NCBI RefSeq assembly: GCF_001701045.1
Contig: NZ_CP016757.1
Coordinates: forward strand, 558,001 to 622,000
Direction: 5' to 3'
From: Cloacibacillus porcorum
Lineage (GTDB): Bacteria > Synergistota > Synergistia > Synergistales > Synergistaceae
Length of the DNA stretch: 64,000 nt
The notes beneath the pieces were generated by a model. The model did not search any database, was not told the origin of the DNA, and saw only the letters and a program-made list of their open reading frames with translations. How positions within the stretch are numbered: position 1 is the first letter of the stretch; every line of letters starts with the position of its first letter. Shown here in pieces: positions 8,141 to 16,391 of the stretch. The position numbers and the translations under genes are program-made.

Positions 8141-11100
8141 ATGAAGGTTACAGAAAGGAGAAGGATAACAGATGAAGACAAAAAATTAGGCGCGGCGGCG
8201 ATTGTCGGCACCTTCCTCGCCATCGCGGCGCATAGCCCTTCAATCGCGGCTGTCGAAACGGTCGATCACATCGAAGTCACCGCCGACAATAAAAGCCCAG
8301 GCTCTCTGGCCCAGGGCAGGGTGGCAAGTGACGATATGCTGACAGTGAAAAACGACGTCAGCGTAAGCGGCGTCAATTCCAGAGGCGTACGTACGGTCGG
8401 AGATAACGCGACGGTCGTGATAGAGGGCGATGTAAACGTCTCCGGAGCGCGTTCATACGGAGTTGTGACGCAGAGCACCAACGCGGACATCACCGTTGGC
8501 GGGAAGGTCAGCCTATCGGGCGAAATGGCCTATGGCCTCCACGCCTCAAACGGTTCAAACGTTAAAATCGGAGACGGCGTTACCGTCTCTTCCAACAGCG
8601 TTTTAGACGGCAGTACGGTGAGAATCCCCTACGGCGTCTCCCTGAACGGCGGCAGTGCCGGCAAAATATCGGGAGACATCTTAATTACCGGCGACGGGGC
8701 GCGCGGCGTCTACGTGACGTCGAGCACGCTTGAGCTGGAGGGCGGCGTATCCGTATCAGGCAACTACCGGGACGGCCTTGACTCCTCCTTCGGCGTTGTG
8801 CTGAGAAACGGTTCGTCCGCCGATATCACCGGGGACATCGACGCCTCCGGCGAAAGGGCCAGAGGCGTACAGCTGAACGCTCAGACCACCGCGGAATCGG
8901 CTAACAGTCTCAACTTTTCCGGCAACATCAGCGCCTCGGGTAAAGACGCCATCGGGCTGAACGCCGGCGCCGGCTCCTCCGTCAGGATAAACTCCGGCTA
9001 CATCATCGCTTCCGGCGACGGGGCGATCGGAGCGAACGGACTGCCCGATGCCAACAATATACAGCCCGGCCCTGATATCAAAGCCAACGTCGACGTGGTT
9101 GAGGCTTCGGGCATCGCCGCTCAGGGAATCGCCGTCAGAGGCGGATATCTGGAATACAGCGGTACTCAGGGGAGGGGCAGCGTGCTCGCCTCGGGAGAAA
9201 ATTCCTACGGGATATCACTGCGTAACGGCAGCAGCGCGGATATCGAGGCGGATATCGTCGCCTCCAACAACGGGGCTAAGGGCCTCTTCGTGACCGTTGG
9301 CAGCGACGTGAGGCTGAATGGTTCCGTAGAGGCGAACGCGGGCGGTGCGACCGGCGTCACAATGAGTGACAGTACGGGGGATATCCTGGGGAACCTGTAT
9401 GTCTCCGGAGCCGCCGCGGCTGCCGCGGGCGGCGGAGAGCTCCTCGCCTACGGCCTTTCGGCATCCAAAAGCGACGTTGTGATGAGCGGCGACATCTCGG
9501 TCTCCGGAAACGGCGCCAGAGGGGTCTCAATGGGAGAGGGAAAACTTGACCTTACGGGCAGCGTCTACGTCACAGGCGGTCGTTCCGACGGCGACCAGTC
9601 GGCCTACGGTATGACGATACGCAATGGAAGCCTCGTCGATATGAAGGGAGACCTGGTTGTCTCCGGCGACCATGGAATCGGAATCAACATGATCGCGCAA
9701 AGCGGCAGCGAGGCCGGCAGCGGCGTTAAATTAAGCGGCACGGCGGCGGCTCTCGGCGAAAACTCCCGCGGCTTCAACGCGGGAATCGGCAATGACATTG
9801 AAATGACGGAGGGCGGCCTGCTTGCCGCCGGAAAGGGTTCCTACGGCGCCTATATCACAGGCAGCAGCCTGAAACTTGACGGAGCCGTCTCCGCGAGCGG
9901 AGAGGGCGCCTACGGCGCGGCGCTCTTTGCCGGAAGCAGCGCCGATATAAGCGGCTCGGTGAGCGCCTCCGGCGCGGGTTCGCGCGGACTGCAGCTGAAG
10001 GCTAGCTCCGCCGGGCTCTCAGGCGATATCACGGCCTCCGACAGGGACGCCGCGGGCGTATATATACTCGATAACGGCGAACTTCGCCATACGGGACAGA
10101 TAGCCGCGAAAGACGGCGGTACGGGTATCCTCCTCGAATCCGGTACCTTTACCACGGACGGCCGGATATTCGCGCAGGATAACGGAACCGGTACGAGCAT
10201 CCTCGGAGGTACGGGGATCCTTAAAAATATTCACGTGGAGGGGGCGAACGCGGTTGGCGCCTCAGTCCGGGGAAGCGGCGTCATGAACGCGGCCGATGGC
10301 CGTATCACCGTCTCGGGGACCGATGCCGTGGGAATAGAACTCAACAACGGCGGTACCGCCAACCTGAGCGGCATGTATCTATCGGTATCCGGCAATAACC
10401 TCCTTGCCAGGAGCGATTCATCCGGCTCCCTGAACGTTTCGGGCGGCAGCTCCCTGCGTGGCGACATCCTGCATGAGGGAACAGATGCCGGTACCCTTGA
10501 CGTTCAGCTCTCCGGAGGCTCTTACTTGATCGGGACGGTCAATGCGCTTGGCGGCGGGGCCGTCGACGTCACCCTGAAAGGCGGCTCGGACCTGTGGGAG
10601 GTAACGGGCGATTCGCACATCAAGGGCAGACTGGAAAACCACGGAGTGATCGACCTGATAGGCGCGGACGCGGCCACGAGCTCCCACAAGATGCTTACCT
10701 TCGGCTCATATGAGGCCTCTGAGGGTGCGGTGATCCGGAAAAAGGCCGACCTTACCAATCAGGCGGGCGACTATACGCGTATCGAAGGCGAGGCGAAAGG
10801 GGTGACGAGCCTCTACGTCGCCAACACCTCGCAGGGGTCCACCTATAACGACAGAAGCCATATCCTCGTCACCGCCGCGGACTACGAGGCGCAGGGCAGC
10901 GACGCCGACTTTACCCTCGCCAACCCCGATCACTACGTAGACGTGGGCGGCAGGAAATACACGCTGGCAGACGAATACAGCGGAAGCGACAGAAACTGGT
11001 TCCTGCAGTCGGACGGGCTGGCCCCCTCCGGCAAGGCCTTAGCGGGCGTCTCCGTGATAATGCCTGAAATATGGTATCTGGAGGTCGATACCCTCTACAA

Positions 11101-11938
11101 ACGTATTGAGAGCTACGGCACTCCGGGCTACGAAGGCGGATTCTGGTTCAACGGCGCGGCAAAAAAGATCGAACATAACGCGCAGGGAAGCTTTGGCGAT
11201 CAGGAGCAAAAACTCTACACTATGTCCGTCGGCTGGGACACGAAAGACGAAACCTCTGACGGAGCCCTCTTCCGCGGCTTCATGACCGGCTACGGCTACG
11301 ATCAGCGGTCGTTCAGCAGCGGCAGGGGAGAGTCCGACATGCACTCTTTCCAGGCCAGCTTCTACGGCATAAAGCGCCGCACCGACGGCCTCTACTACGG
11401 AGGTCTCGTCAAATACAACCGTTACAACAGCTCGGCGAGCGCCGCCATCAACGGCACAAGCGAGAAGATCAAGAGTGACTTCGAGCAAAACGGCCTCGGA
11501 GCGTCGCTGATCGCCGGCAAAAGATTCAGCATGCGGAACGGATGGTACTGGGAGCCGACGGCGCAGCTCTCCTACCTTCGCGTATTCGGCAAAGACATCG
11601 TCACGACCTCAGGGCTGAGGGCGAGCATCGACGACGGGGACAGCCTTCGCGGAAAGCTGGGAGTTGTGCTTGGACGCAAATGGGTGATGCGCAATGGCCG
11701 CTCTCTGGATATCTTCTTCGACGCCTCCGTCGTGCATGAATTTGACGGAGAGACGAAGATCACGATGGAGAACGAGGACTTTACCTCCGATTACGGCGGA
11801 ACATGGGGCGTATTCGGCATCGGTACGGCCTGGCAGCTGTCGAAAAACAGCTGGCTCAACGCCCGCTTCTACTACGCGGACGGAGACAGCCGGCGCGAAC
11901 CGTGGGGCGTGCAGCTCGGCATGAGCATCGCCATGTAA
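8141..11938 (+). CDS. Large type V autotransporter with repeat-rich passenger
   Basis: As written, the uninterrupted frame can start at ATG 8141 (1265 residues), which has no good ribosome site and gives an acidic, arginine-rich lead unlike a signal peptide. The hydrophobic stretch LGAAAIVGTFLAIAAHSPSIAA then follows in frame. The passenger (to about residue 980) is built of many roughly 20-25-residue units with the theme GDI-ASG-GARGV and NGSSADI, typical of a right-handed beta-helix. The last 270 residues alternate like a 12-strand beta-barrel (autotransporter domain) and end in LGMSIAM, lacking the usual terminal aromatic residue. It is expected to be exported by Sec and displayed on the outer membrane, possibly as an adhesin. 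See the reading-frame problem at 8154-8185. Confidence 0.88.
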   Translation: MKVTERRRITDEDKKLGAAAIVGTFLAIAAHSPSIAAVETVDHIEVTADNKSPGSLAQGRVASDDMLTVKNDVSVSGVNSRGVRTVGDNATVVIEGDVNVSGARSYGVVTQSTNADITVGGKVSLSGEMAYGLHASNGSNVKIGDGVTVSSNSVLDGSTVRIPYGVSLNGGSAGKISGDILITGDGARGVYVTSSTLELEGGVSVSGNYRDGLDSSFGVVLRNGSSADITGDIDASGERARGVQLNAQTTAESANSLNFSGNISASGKDAIGLNAGAGSSVRINSGYIIASGDGAIGANGLPDANNIQPGPDIKANVDVVEASGIAAQGIAVRGGYLEYSGTQGRGSVLASGENSYGISLRNGSSADIEADIVASNNGAKGLFVTVGSDVRLNGSVEANAGGATGVTMSDSTGDILGNLYVSGAAAAAAGGGELLAYGLSASKSDVVMSGDISVSGNGARGVSMGEGKLDLTGSVYVTGGRSDGDQSAYGMTIRNGSLVDMKGDLVVSGDHGIGINMIAQSGSEAGSGVKLSGTAAALGENSRGFNAGIGNDIEMTEGGLLAAGKGSYGAYITGSSLKLDGAVSASGEGAYGAALFAGSSADISGSVSASGAGSRGLQLKASSAGLSGDITASDRDAAGVYILDNGELRHTGQIAAKDGGTGILLESGTFTTDGRIFAQDNGTGTSILGGTGILKNIHVEGANAVGASVRGSGVMNAADGRITVSGTDAVGIELNNGGTANLSGMYLSVSGNNLLARSDSSGSLNVSGGSSLRGDILHEGTDAGTLDVQLSGGSYLIGTVNALGGGAVDVTLKGGSDLWEVTGDSHIKGRLENHGVIDLIGADAATSSHKMLTFGSYEASEGAVIRKKADLTNQAGDYTRIEGEAKGVTSLYVANTSQGSTYNDRSHILVTAADYEAQGSDADFTLANPDHYVDVGGRKYTLADEYSGSDRNWFLQSDGLAPSGKALAGVSVIMPEIWYLEVDTLYKRIESYGTPGYEGGFWFNGAAKKIEHNAQGSFGDQEQKLYTMSVGWDTKDETSDGALFRGFMTGYGYDQRSFSSGRGESDMHSFQASFYGIKRRTDGLYYGGLVKYNRYNSSASAAINGTSEKIKSDFEQNGLGASLIAGKRFSMRNGWYWEPTAQLSYLRVFGKDIVTTSGLRASIDDGDSLRGKLGVVLGRKWVMRNGRSLDIFFDASVVHEFDGETKITMENEDFTSDYGGTWGVFGIGTAWQLSKNSWLNARFYYADGDSRREPWGVQLGMSIAM
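8154..8185 (+). promoter_or_regulatory. Strong RBS, out-of-frame ATG and A6 tract of the autotransporter
   Basis: AAAGGAGAAGGA (from 8154) precedes ATG 8172, which reads MKTKN then TAG. A run of six A (8180-8185) lies within it. With seven A the ATG would read MKTKKLGAAAIVGTFL, an ideal signal-peptide start continuing in the autotransporter frame. The site therefore looks like the true start put out of frame by one base. Confidence 0.7.
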
Positions 11939-11970
11939 CCGGCGGCGGGAAGTCCGGAAATATGTAAAGG

Positions 11971-12000
11971 GGAGGCGGCCGACTTTGGGGCCGCCTCCGT
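11971..12000 (+). terminator. Hairpin after the autotransporter
   Basis: A perfect 10-bp stem, GGAGGCGGCC (11971-11980) with GGCCGCCTCC (11989-11998). Only a weak T stretch follows. Confidence 0.6.
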
Positions 12001-12034
12001 CCTATATTTCCACCGCCAAGCCGTCTCATAAGTC

Positions 12035-12062
12035 TTGACAAACGTCTGATATCATGTAAAAT
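12035..12062 (+). promoter_or_regulatory. Promoter of tRNA-Tyr copy 2 and tRNA-Thr
   Basis: TTGACA (12035-12040), a 16-bp spacer and TAAAAT (12057-12062). It has the same layout and flanking TGATATC as the promoter at 6168. Confidence 0.75.
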
Positions 12063-12100
12063 ATCTCTCTGTAATGCCGCTATATGCGGCGTAGCTGAGT

Positions 12101-12186
12101 GGTAGGATGGCCGAGTGGTCAAAGGCAACAGACTGTAAATCTGTCGGCGTGAGCCTACGCTAGTTCGAACCTAGCTCCTACCACCA
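12101..12186 (+). tRNA. tRNA-Tyr (anticodon GTA), copy 2
   Basis: 86 nt with encoded CCA, base-for-base identical to 6234-6319. It is cotranscribed with tRNA-Thr 47 bases downstream. Confidence 0.96.
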
Positions 12187-12233
12187 TTTTTATGTAAAAA
12201 TGCCCTTACCGCATTAGAGTATGACCGTTGTAA

Positions 12234-12309
12234 GCCGACTTAGCTCAGTAGGTAGAGCACATCCATGGTAAGGATGGGGTCTCCGGTTCGAGTCCGGAAG
12301 TCGGCTCCA
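12234..12309 (+). tRNA. tRNA-Thr (anticodon GGT)
   Basis: 76 nt. The acceptor GCCGACT (12234-12240) pairs with AGTCGGC (12299-12305); then a T discriminator and encoded CCA. The anticodon stem CATCC/GGATG carries loop ATGGTAA, anticodon GGT. The D-loop AGCTCAGTAGGTAGAG and T-arm GGTTCGAGTCC are canonical. Confidence 0.95.
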
Positions 12310-12321
12310 CTGATACCAACG

Positions 12322-12353
12322 ATTCCCGAGATCTTAGATTTCGGGAATTTTTT
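12322..12353 (+). terminator. Terminator after the tRNA-Tyr/tRNA-Thr unit
   Basis: ATTCCCGA (12322-12329) with TCGGGAAT (12341-12348), followed by a T-run to 12353. Confidence 0.8.
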
Positions 12354-12421
12354 ATGCTGTATGTAAAGTGTATGAACGACCGTCAATCTTAATCATAGAA
12401 AAATTAGAGGCAAAAAATGTC

Positions 12422-12455
12422 ATAAAATTAACCCCGACATGTTTCTTGTCGGGGC
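12422..12455 (-). terminator. Terminator of the toxin-antitoxin operon
   Basis: CCCCGACA (12432-12439) pairs with TGTCGGGG (12447-12454). On the minus strand a TTAATTTTAT tail follows, just past the antitoxin stop. Confidence 0.75.
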
Positions 12456-12474
12456 TGTGCGTAGACCGTTGATT

Positions 12475-12765
12475 TCAATTCTTTGTTATCGGAACGATTG
12501 CCAACGTCTTTCCCAAAGGCGCCAATATCTTGATAAGTGTTGTCAATGATGGAACTGTAGCACCGCTTTCTATCCGCGCAATCGTAGATTGGGCAATCCC
12601 GGTCATTTCCTTCAAATCCCTTTGACTGACATTTTTCTCCTGTCGTGCCCTTATCAGCTCACACATAAGCTGTGCCTGAATATTATTTTCTTGTATCTCT
12701 TCCGATGTATACAGTTCGCGCTCAAATTCTTCGTCCCACACCCTGAACCCGTTTTTATAGACCAT
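12475..12765 (-). CDS. XRE-family antitoxin (HigA-like)
   Basis: 96 residues. The C-terminal two thirds hold a helix-turn-helix of the Cro/C1 type: LIRARQEKNVSQRDLKEMTG, then IAQSTIARIESGATVPSLTTL. It is the second gene of a two-gene operon, 2 bases after the toxin, the toxin-first order seen in HigBA-type systems. It should bind the toxin and repress the operon at the palindrome at 13160-13183. The AT-rich composition and position after a tRNA cluster suggest acquisition. Confidence 0.88.
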   Translation of the reverse strand: MVYKNGFRVWDEEFERELYTSEEIQENNIQAQLMCELIRARQEKNVSQRDLKEMTGIAQSTIARIESGATVPSLTTLIKILAPLGKTLAIVPITKN

Positions 12766-12767
12766 GG

Positions 12768-13136
12768 CTATTCCTCCCTGTTGCTGTTATATCTTGTCCT
12801 GAAATCCTCTAACTCTCTTTTTGCCTGCGCAATTTCTTCTGGCGGCGTTTTCTGTGACTGCTTCATGAATGAATGAAGCAAAATGAACGTCCCATCTACG
12901 AAACCGGCAAATAAAATGCGATCGCGGATTGGTCGTAACTCCCAGATTTCACCCTCCAGATGTCGCATGTACGGCATGCCGGCCATCGTTCCAACCTCTG
13001 ATAAAACCTTGATATACTGTGAAATCTTGTTATGCTTGACACGGTTGTCTTTTGTCTTGCTCTTTCCCAGCTCCTGCATATAGTCAGCTACAGGCTCCCT
13101 GCCGTTTTTGTCGCTGTAAAAGATTATTTCATACAA
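12768..13136 (-). CDS. RelE/HigB-type toxin (phage gp49-like family)
   Basis: 122 residues. MYEIIFYSDKNGREPVADYM, MPYMRHLEGEIWELRPI and RILFAGFVDGTFILLHSFMK are signatures of the HigB/gp49-like toxin family, whose members cleave mRNA at the ribosome. The KQSQKTPPEEI-A-RELEDF tail is typical. The start ATG follows an AGAGAGG ribosome site. It is encoded upstream of its antitoxin under a self-overlapping operator-promoter. Confidence 0.9.
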   Translation of the reverse strand: MYEIIFYSDKNGREPVADYMQELGKSKTKDNRVKHNKISQYIKVLSEVGTMAGMPYMRHLEGEIWELRPIRDRILFAGFVDGTFILLHSFMKQSQKTPPEEIAQAKRELEDFRTRYNSNREE

Positions 13137-13159
13137 AACGCCGCACCTCTCTTTATATT

Positions 13160-13189
13160 TATGATAGCATAAATGCTATCATATGTCAA
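13160..13189 (-). promoter_or_regulatory. Toxin-antitoxin promoter with embedded palindromic operator
   Basis: On the minus strand, TTGACA (13189-13184) is followed by a 17-bp spacer and TATCAT. The spacer and -10 form a perfect inverted repeat, ATGATAGCAT and ATGCTATCAT (13161-13182, 2-bp gap). A repressor bound there would exclude RNA polymerase, consistent with autoregulation by the antitoxin. Confidence 0.85.
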
Positions 13190-13384
13190 AAATTACTGTT
13201 TGCTCTCTCATATAAAAGGTATGGGCAAAACTACGGGCTTTTCTCTCCTGGTTTTTATCACTATTTAATCGTTATTTTTACTAACGCGGAAATTTTAATG
13301 CTTATTATACTGATTTATATATAAAAGCTGCAAAATAATATATAAAACGGCAGTGATGCCGTAATCAGAAGGAGCGTTATTGTT

Positions 13385-14815
13385 GTGAAGATATCTCCAA
13401 TCAAAGTTTTGTTGCTGTCGGTCATGGTTTCACTCTTCGCCTTCGGCGGGCAGGCCTTCGCTGCGGCGGGAGACGTGGTCCGCACCGCTGAACCGTTCAC
13501 CGGCAAGGTTCTGGTCGAAGGGCTGGACGGCCCCTGGGAGATGCTGTGGGGGCCAGATAATATGTTGTGGGTGACGGAGCGGCTTGGAAAGAGGATCGTA
13601 CGCGTCGATCCCGCAAACGGGACGGTGCGCGAGGCGGCCCGTATCGACAGGGCAAACGCCGCCGGCGGCCATGAGGGTATCCTCGGTCTGGCGCTGGCGC
13701 CTGATTTTCTCAAAAAAGGCGGCAAAAATTATGTCTATGTGGTCTATACGTATAAATCGTCGCCCAGCCAAAGCAAGTCGGATTTTAAGAGGATAGCCCG
13801 CTTTCGCTTTGACGCCAAAAGCGAAAAACTCGTCGATGAAAAGGTGATCCTCGACAAGATCCCCGCCGGAGACGATCATAACGCGGGACGTATCGTCTTT
13901 GGCCCGGACGGCAAACTTTATCTCTCTCTCGGCGAGCTCGGCCATAACCAGGGCGCCAATATGCTGCTGCCCAACGAGGCGCAGCGCCTTCCCTCAGCCG
14001 CGGAGGTGCGCAAATCCGACTGGAGCTCATATGTCGGAAAGGTGCTGAGGATCGAGCCGGACGGCTCCATCCCGCGCGACAACCCGGTGCTGGACGGCGT
14101 GAGAAGCCATATCTTTACCTATGGACACCGCAATTCGCAGGGACTGGTGTTTGTGGGGGAGAACCTCTTCTCCTGTGAGCACGGTCCCTCGACCGACGAC
14201 GAGATCAACCTGCTGGTGAGCGGCGGCAATTATGGCTGGCCGATAGTGGCGGGCTTCCGCGACAACCAGGCTTACACCTACGCCGACTGGTCGAAGGCCG
14301 ACAAGAGCGCGGTAGATAAGTACGACCCCAACCAGCCCAACATCATCCCCGAGGGCGTGCCTGTGATAAGGGAGCTGGACTGGAACGCGCCGAACTTCAA
14401 AGAGCCGCTGAAGACCTTCTACACGGTGCCCAACAGCTATAACTTCAAGGATTCCCGCTTTGAAAAACTGCCGTACCTCTTCTGGCCGACCGTGGCCCCG
14501 TCGAGCATCACCTATTACCCGGCGGACGGCGCGATCGAGGCGTGGAGAAATTCCCTTATCATCACGACGCTGAAAACCGGCGAATTGTACCGGATGAAGC
14601 TGAACGCGGACGGAAAGACGCTGCAGGGCGACGCGATACCGTACTTCCACACCGCAAACCGCTATCGTGCGGCGGTCGTCTCCCCTGATACGAAGAGCAT
14701 CTTCGTCATAACCGACAAGGGCGGCAATGTGCTGGACAGGAATTATATGCCGACCAGTCAGGTGGATAACTCGGGTGCGATAATCGTGTTTACATATGCA
14801 GGAGAGGGAAAATAA
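13385..14815 (+). CDS. PQQ-dependent sugar dehydrogenase (soluble GDH/YliI type)
   Basis: 476 residues from GTG 13385, with AGAAGGAG 10 bases upstream. A clear signal peptide (VLLLSVMVSLFAFGGQAFA) points to the periplasm. The rest is a six-bladed beta-propeller of the glucose/sorbosone dehydrogenase family: LDGPWEMLWGPDNMLWVTER, then GGHEGILGLALAPDF, DDHNAGRIVFGPDGKLYLS, FTYGHRNSQGL, EHGPSTDDEINLL and GGNYGWP. These are the PQQ and calcium pocket stretches of the family. No PQQ synthesis genes are in the window, so the cofactor may be scavenged, or the enzyme may bind something else. It is a single-gene unit ending at the long hairpin at 14877. Confidence 0.9.
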   Translation: MKISPIKVLLLSVMVSLFAFGGQAFAAAGDVVRTAEPFTGKVLVEGLDGPWEMLWGPDNMLWVTERLGKRIVRVDPANGTVREAARIDRANAAGGHEGILGLALAPDFLKKGGKNYVYVVYTYKSSPSQSKSDFKRIARFRFDAKSEKLVDEKVILDKIPAGDDHNAGRIVFGPDGKLYLSLGELGHNQGANMLLPNEAQRLPSAAEVRKSDWSSYVGKVLRIEPDGSIPRDNPVLDGVRSHIFTYGHRNSQGLVFVGENLFSCEHGPSTDDEINLLVSGGNYGWPIVAGFRDNQAYTYADWSKADKSAVDKYDPNQPNIIPEGVPVIRELDWNAPNFKEPLKTFYTVPNSYNFKDSRFEKLPYLFWPTVAPSSITYYPADGAIEAWRNSLIITTLKTGELYRMKLNADGKTLQGDAIPYFHTANRYRAAVVSPDTKSIFVITDKGGNVLDRNYMPTSQVDNSGAIIVFTYAGEGK

Positions 14816-14876
14816 TATATTCCTTGACTGAACGGTAAGATATTTTTAAGCGGCGGGGGCTGTCCCGCATGAGAAT

Positions 14877-14939
14877 GACAGATGCATGGCTTTCACACCG
14901 GCGGATGGGCCGAATGAAAGTCGTGCATCTGTCTTTTTT
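14877..14939 (+). terminator. Long-stem terminator after the sugar dehydrogenase
   Basis: GACAGATGCA (14877-14886) pairs with TGCATCTGTC (14924-14933), and an inner TTTCA/TGAAA extends the stem; TTTTTT follows. The 240 bases to the next promoter hold no gene I can support; a GCCGCC/GGCGGC hairpin lies at about 15030-15048. Confidence 0.85.
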
Positions 14940-15182
14940 GTCATTGTAATTTTTGCGCGGAGGGTTCTGCGAAAGTAAATAAAACAGAGGGGAGCTTCGC
15001 TGAGGGGCGGAGATTTTCCCGTCTGCCGCCGCTTCCGGCAGAGGCGGCCTGTTTGTGAGCTGTTTTTAGGAAAATATTATATTGTGGATAAAATACTTAC
15101 GAGAAGATGCCGGTGCGGAAAAACGCCCGTATTTTATAACGTAATTATTAGCATTACACATGTTTTATAATTTGAGGTTAGT

Positions 15183-15212
15183 TTGACATTCCCGTACGGC
15201 GCTCACTATAAT
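15183..15212 (+). promoter_or_regulatory. Consensus promoter of the BASS transporter
   Basis: TTGACA (15183-15188), an 18-bp spacer and a perfect TATAAT (15207-15212). This shows that translation must begin downstream, at 15280. Confidence 0.85.
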
Positions 15213-15279
15213 GCTTGCGCGCCGTTATTTTATAATGGTTTTATACAATAATATTTATGCAAAGAGGAGCGTTTCAATT

Positions 15280-16218
15280 ATGAAGTTTCTGGAGAAACTC
15301 AGTGATTTTGTGGGGAAGTATATGGCCTTTATCGTCGTCGTAGTCGCGGCGGCGGCGCTTTTTGTACCGACGGCCCTGATATGGATAAAGACGTCGTGGA
15401 TCACGACCCTGCTGATGATAGTAATGTTCGGGATGGGGCTGACGCTTAATCCCGTCGACTTCGCCGTAGTCTTTAGGCGTCCGAAGGACGTCATTCTCGG
15501 GTGCCTCGCGCAGTTTACGATCATGCCGCTTCTGGCCTTCGCGCTTGGTAAGGCCTTTGCCCTGGACGACGCGCTGCTGGTCGGCGTTATTCTTGTCGGG
15601 ACCTGCCCGGGCGGGACCTCGTCGAACGTCATCACCTATCTCAGCAAGGGCGACGTCGCCCTCTCCGTAGGTATGACCAGCGTCTCGACGCTGCTCGCCC
15701 CACTGCTTACGCCGGCGCTGACCTACCTTCTGCTGAGGCAGACCGTCTCCGTCGATATGGCGGCGATGTTCATGTCGATCGTTAAGGTGGTGATCCTGCC
15801 GATCGCCGCGGGCTTCGTCATCAATAAGTTTTTCAGCAGCACCACCCAGAAGGCGGTCAAGGTACTGCCGCTCGTATCGGTGACGGCCATCGTCATGATC
15901 GTCGCCGCGGTGGTCTCCGCCAACTCCGCGAAGATCATGACCACCGGCGTTCTCGTATTCTCGGTCGTCATCCTGCATAACATTCTCGGCTATGGACTCG
16001 GTTACGTGATCGCCGCGTTTTTAAAGGTCCCCCTTGCGAAGAAGAAGGCGATCTCGATAGAGGTCGGGATGCAGAATTCAGGGCTCGCCACCAGCCTCGC
16101 GGCGACCTCCTTCCCCTCCCTCGCGCTGGCCACGGTCCCGGGCGCGGTATTCAGCGTCTGGCACAACATATCGGGAGCCATTCTCGCGAATATATATTCG
16201 CAGATGAAGGAGAAATAG
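15280..16218 (+). CDS. Bile acid:sodium symporter (BASS/SBF) family transporter
   Basis: 312 residues from ATG 15280, after AAGAGGAG. A longer frame from 15211 overlaps the promoter. About nine to ten hydrophobic helices. Family stretches are MFGMGLTLNPVDF, the sodium-site-like VGTCPGGTSSNVITYLSKGDVALSV, and EVGMQNSGLATSLA. BASS proteins import anions (bile acids, pantoate, keto acids) with sodium. The substrate is unknown; an Ntn hydrolase of the bile-salt-hydrolase superfamily at 48524 invites but does not prove a bile link. Single-gene transcript. Confidence 0.92.
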   Translation: MKFLEKLSDFVGKYMAFIVVVVAAAALFVPTALIWIKTSWITTLLMIVMFGMGLTLNPVDFAVVFRRPKDVILGCLAQFTIMPLLAFALGKAFALDDALLVGVILVGTCPGGTSSNVITYLSKGDVALSVGMTSVSTLLAPLLTPALTYLLLRQTVSVDMAAMFMSIVKVVILPIAAGFVINKFFSSTTQKAVKVLPLVSVTAIVMIVAAVVSANSAKIMTTGVLVFSVVILHNILGYGLGYVIAAFLKVPLAKKKAISIEVGMQNSGLATSLAATSFPSLALATVPGAVFSVWHNISGAILANIYSQMKEK

Positions 16219-16251
16219 CCTCTTACAAATTACCTTTTGCCGACTGCCGGT

Positions 16252-16283
16252 CCCGTCCCTCTCAAAAGGGCGGGCCTTTTTTA
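16252..16283 (+). terminator. Terminator after the BASS transporter
   Basis: CCCGTCCCT (16252-16260) pairs with AGGGCGGG (16267-16274) with one bulge, then TTTTTT. Confidence 0.7.
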
Positions 16284-16391
16284 TATGCGCCACTTATCAT
16301 GGGGTTGGGGAGCGATTTTTTTTCGCTTGGCGGTATCCCCGCGTGCTAAAATATTATCGGCAAGCACCGCAAAAGTATCCAAACTGCCATA

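Noticed and set aside
15211-15279. Upstream extension of the BASS transporter frame
   Set aside because: It overlaps the -10 box of a consensus promoter; the well-placed RBS and ATG are at 15280.
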